Of a DNA stretch of 64,000 bases, positions 62,150-64,000 are shown piece after piece. Source of the DNA: Erythrophleum ivorense (taxonomy: Eukaryota > Streptophyta > Magnoliopsida > Fabales > Fabaceae); NCBI GenBank assembly GCA_026724425.1, contig JAIUCV010000103.1, positions 1 to 64,000 on the forward strand, read 5' to 3'. The position numbers and the translations under genes were made by a program. Positions within the stretch are counted from its first letter, which is position 1. Each line of letters starts with the position of its first letter. Below the pieces are notes generated by a model. The model ran no database searches. It saw nothing but the letters and a program-made list of their open reading frames with translations, and was not told the DNA's origin.

Positions 62150-62734
62150 GCCTTTTAATTTTACGCTATTATATTGTACCTTCGTCGACCTTCTCTCTCT
62201 AACAAAGTGACGACGACGACCACCACCCACCACCTCCAGGAAACGCCGTCGTTTCGGAGAAGCATTGGAGATCCATTGCAACATTTGATTCATTTACACG
62301 CTGTTCTATACATAGGATTATATTCATACTTTCCTCCGTGCGCACTTAATTTCTCGAATTCAAGCTGTTTTGCAATTTCCAGAGAATTTCCCTTTTAATT
62401 ATGGTATAGCTGCCGTATTCGGTTTATAATTTGCCGAGGTAAGGCGGAATTTGTCGCTTGTAATTAAGAGTGTCTGCTTAATATATTTGTTCTCAGACTT
62501 TACAGTAGACATTTGATTCAGATTAGTGACCAGAGTTGTAATGTTGATTTGTAGGAGGATTAGGGTTTTTGCCTTCTAGGCGAAGGTTTTTGGGATTTAT
62601 AGGGTTTATATTGAAAGACTAGTGAGCTTTAGCTGGTGATTCAATTGGAATTAAGGTGCTTTTGCAACAACAAGACAAGGATTGTTTGGATTCCCCTTGA
62701 TAGTTGACTGGGGGTTGATGATGGTAGATTGAGG
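62150..62734 (+). promoter_or_regulatory. 5' leader region of PI4-kinase beta, probably with an intron
   Basis: CT-rich leader-like sequence (CTTCTCTCTCTAAC, then ACGACGACGACC) precedes a good donor (GAGGTAAGG at about 62437-62445). A TTTGTAG acceptor lies at about 62548-62554, just before GAGGATTAGGG. This fits a spliced 5' UTR. Confidence 0.45.
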
Positions 62735-64000
62735 ATGGTGAGGCTTTTAGGACTGACTCGTAGATTTGCCGATGAGCCCCGGGAAATCACCTCGAGGGTC
62801 AACCCGACTAGTGAATCTAGTGAAAATGGGTGGCTCATCAGGTTTTTTGACTCGGCATTCTTCTGCGAATGGATTGCTGTTAGCTACTTGTACAAGCATG
62901 ATCATTCTGGTGTACGTGACTATCTCTGTAATCGAATGTATACCCTTCCCTTGCAGGGACTTGAGAGTTATTTGTTCCAAATATGTTACATGATGATATA
63001 CAAACCAAGCCCATCTTTGGATAAATTTGTCATAGACGTGTGCTCAAAGTCATTGAAGATTGCTTTGAAGGTGCATTGGTTTTTATTGGCAGAGCTTGAA
63101 GACTCTGATGATAATGAAGGGATTAGTAGGATTCAGGAAAAGTGCCAGACTGCAGCTACCTTGATGGGTGAGTGGCCACCTTTAATACGGCCTCAAACTG
63201 AACCTTCAAGCCCTGGAGGTAAGAGCCTTGTTTTGAATAAGTTACTGTTGTCAAAACAGCGCCTGTTGTCACTAACATCTTCACCGCCAGCACAGAAATC
63301 TGTATCATTCTCACCTTCTTCAGGAAACAATTTGCAAGAGGATGGTAATCAAATGTCTCCCGATGAGAACAACATATTTAAGAAACTCATGCCAGGTCCA
63401 AAGGTTAGGGATGCTTTACTTTTTAGGAAGTCAGCGGAGAAGGATGATGATGAATCTGAAAAGGATGGATTTTTCAAGAGGCTTCTAAGAGATAGCAAAG
63501 GTGATGATGAGCTGGGCCCCAAAATTCGAGATGCATTCCTCTTTCGGAGGTCATTTGATAAGGATGAAGAAGACTCTGAAAAGGAGGGATTCTTTAAACG
63601 GCTCTTAAGGGACAGTAGAGGTGATGATGGAGACTCTGAAAAGGAAGGTTTCTTTAGAAGGCTCTTAAGGGATAGTAAAGGTGTTGATGAGGAATTAACA
63701 TCAAGTTCAGAGGGATTTTTCAAGAGATTGTTCCGTGATAGCAAGAATGATTCTGAGGACAAAACACACACTAAAACAATGGAAGATGAAGAAAAAGAGG
63801 GATTTTTCCGTAAGTTTTTCAGGGAGAAATTTGAAGATAGGAGGGATGGAAATGATAGGAACAATGAAAGAGATATTGCTCATTGTGAAGAAAAATGTGC
63901 AAAATATGCTGAAGAGGATGAAAAGGAAGGGTTTTTCCGTAAATTCTTTAAGGATAAATTTGAAGACAAGAAAGATACAAATGATAAAATTGGAGAGGGT
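62735..64000 (+). CDS. PI4KB: Phosphatidylinositol 4-kinase beta, N-terminal 422 codons (cut by the window edge)
   Basis: An uninterrupted frame from ATG at 62735 to the window end. Residues of about 30-150 match the conserved PIK/helical region of plant PI4K-beta, with NGWLIRFFDSAFFCEWIAVS, YLYKHDHSGVRDYLCNRMY, SPSLDKFVIDVCSKSLKIAL and VHWFLLAELEDSDDNEGISR. From about residue 220 the plant-specific charged repeats begin: at least six copies of EKEGFFKRLLRDSKGDD-like units, drifting to EGFFRKFFKDKFEDKKD near the edge. The C-terminal kinase domain lies beyond 64000. The enzyme makes PI4P on trans-Golgi/secretory membranes, acts with RabA4 and calcineurin-B-like sensors in Arabidopsis, and supports root-hair and cell-plate growth. 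That knowledge comes from the family, not from this sequence. Confidence 0.96.
   Translation, partial: MVRLLGLTRRFADEPREITSRVNPTSESSENGWLIRFFDSAFFCEWIAVSYLYKHDHSGVRDYLCNRMYTLPLQGLESYLFQICYMMIYKPSPSLDKFVIDVCSKSLKIALKVHWFLLAELEDSDDNEGISRIQEKCQTAATLMGEWPPLIRPQTEPSSPGGKSLVLNKLLLSKQRLLSLTSSPPAQKSVSFSPSSGNNLQEDGNQMSPDENNIFKKLMPGPKVRDALLFRKSAEKDDDESEKDGFFKRLLRDSKGDDELGPKIRDAFLFRRSFDKDEEDSEKEGFFKRLLRDSRGDDGDSEKEGFFRRLLRDSKGVDEELTSSSEGFFKRLFRDSKNDSEDKTHTKTMEDEEKEGFFRKFFREKFEDRRDGNDRNNERDIAHCEEKCAKYAEEDEKEGFFRKFFKDKFEDKKDTNDKIGEG

Noticed and set aside
63349..63864. Minus-strand open frame of 171 codons rich in Ser and Leu
   Set aside because: It is the antisense shadow of the charged repeats of PI4-kinase beta.
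1..64000. CRISPR arrays, bacterial operons, rRNA or tRNA genes
   Set aside because: No regularly spaced identical repeats of that type, no ribosome-binding-site-led gene strings, and no tRNA cloverleaf box pairs noticed by eye. A tRNA scan was not possible.

Overview
This window is nuclear DNA of a flowering plant, most likely a eudicot. The evidence is AT-rich intergenic DNA, many-exon genes with GT-AG introns, a plant phosphatidylinositol 4-kinase beta carrying its plant-specific charged repeats, a plant GDP-fucose O-fucosyltransferase-like gene, and heavy loads of PIF/Harbinger, Mutator-like, Ty1/copia and LTR elements. I cannot name the species.

Layout. Positions 456-7052 hold one complete PIF/Harbinger transposon with a TAA target duplication. 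It carries a transposase and a Myb/SANT-like partner, both frameshifted on the minus strand, and a third, intact four-exon gene of the Transposase_24 type on the plus strand. Positions 8058-11140 hold a long-TIR Mutator-like element with a perfect 10-bp target duplication. An uninterrupted relative of its insertion site lies near 32.45 kb. A second, MULE-like TIR element (14649-16346) lies about 0.2 kb upstream of an intact 645-residue class V aminotransferase / cysteine-desulfurase-like gene (16554-20033).

From 20.3 to 30.5 kb there is a nest of insertions. An old foldback element with TIRs of about 0.5 kb was split by an 8.7-kb copia retrotransposon (minus strand, decayed), which itself contains an LTR of another family. 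From 32.2 to 48.0 kb the window repeats, in the same order, parts of 7.8-20.2 kb, which indicates an old tandem segmental duplication. The second copy of the aminotransferase gene (44326-47794) is a pseudogene. Between the copies lie a minisatellite-like AT tract, a second LTR of the family nested in the copia, and decayed Mutator transposase and plant-mobile-domain coding relics.

The right-hand part is gene space. An intact 11-exon O-fucosyltransferase-like gene lies on the minus strand (48599-53973). After about 5 kb of AT-rich spacer comes a GH18 narbonin/chitinase-2-like gene split by a 740-bp solo LTR and frameshifted near its end. The first 422 codons of a PI4-kinase beta gene then run off the right edge.

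The host genes have no evident shared pathway. The main interest is structural: the insertion history can be ordered from target duplications and from comparing the two copies of the duplicated block.
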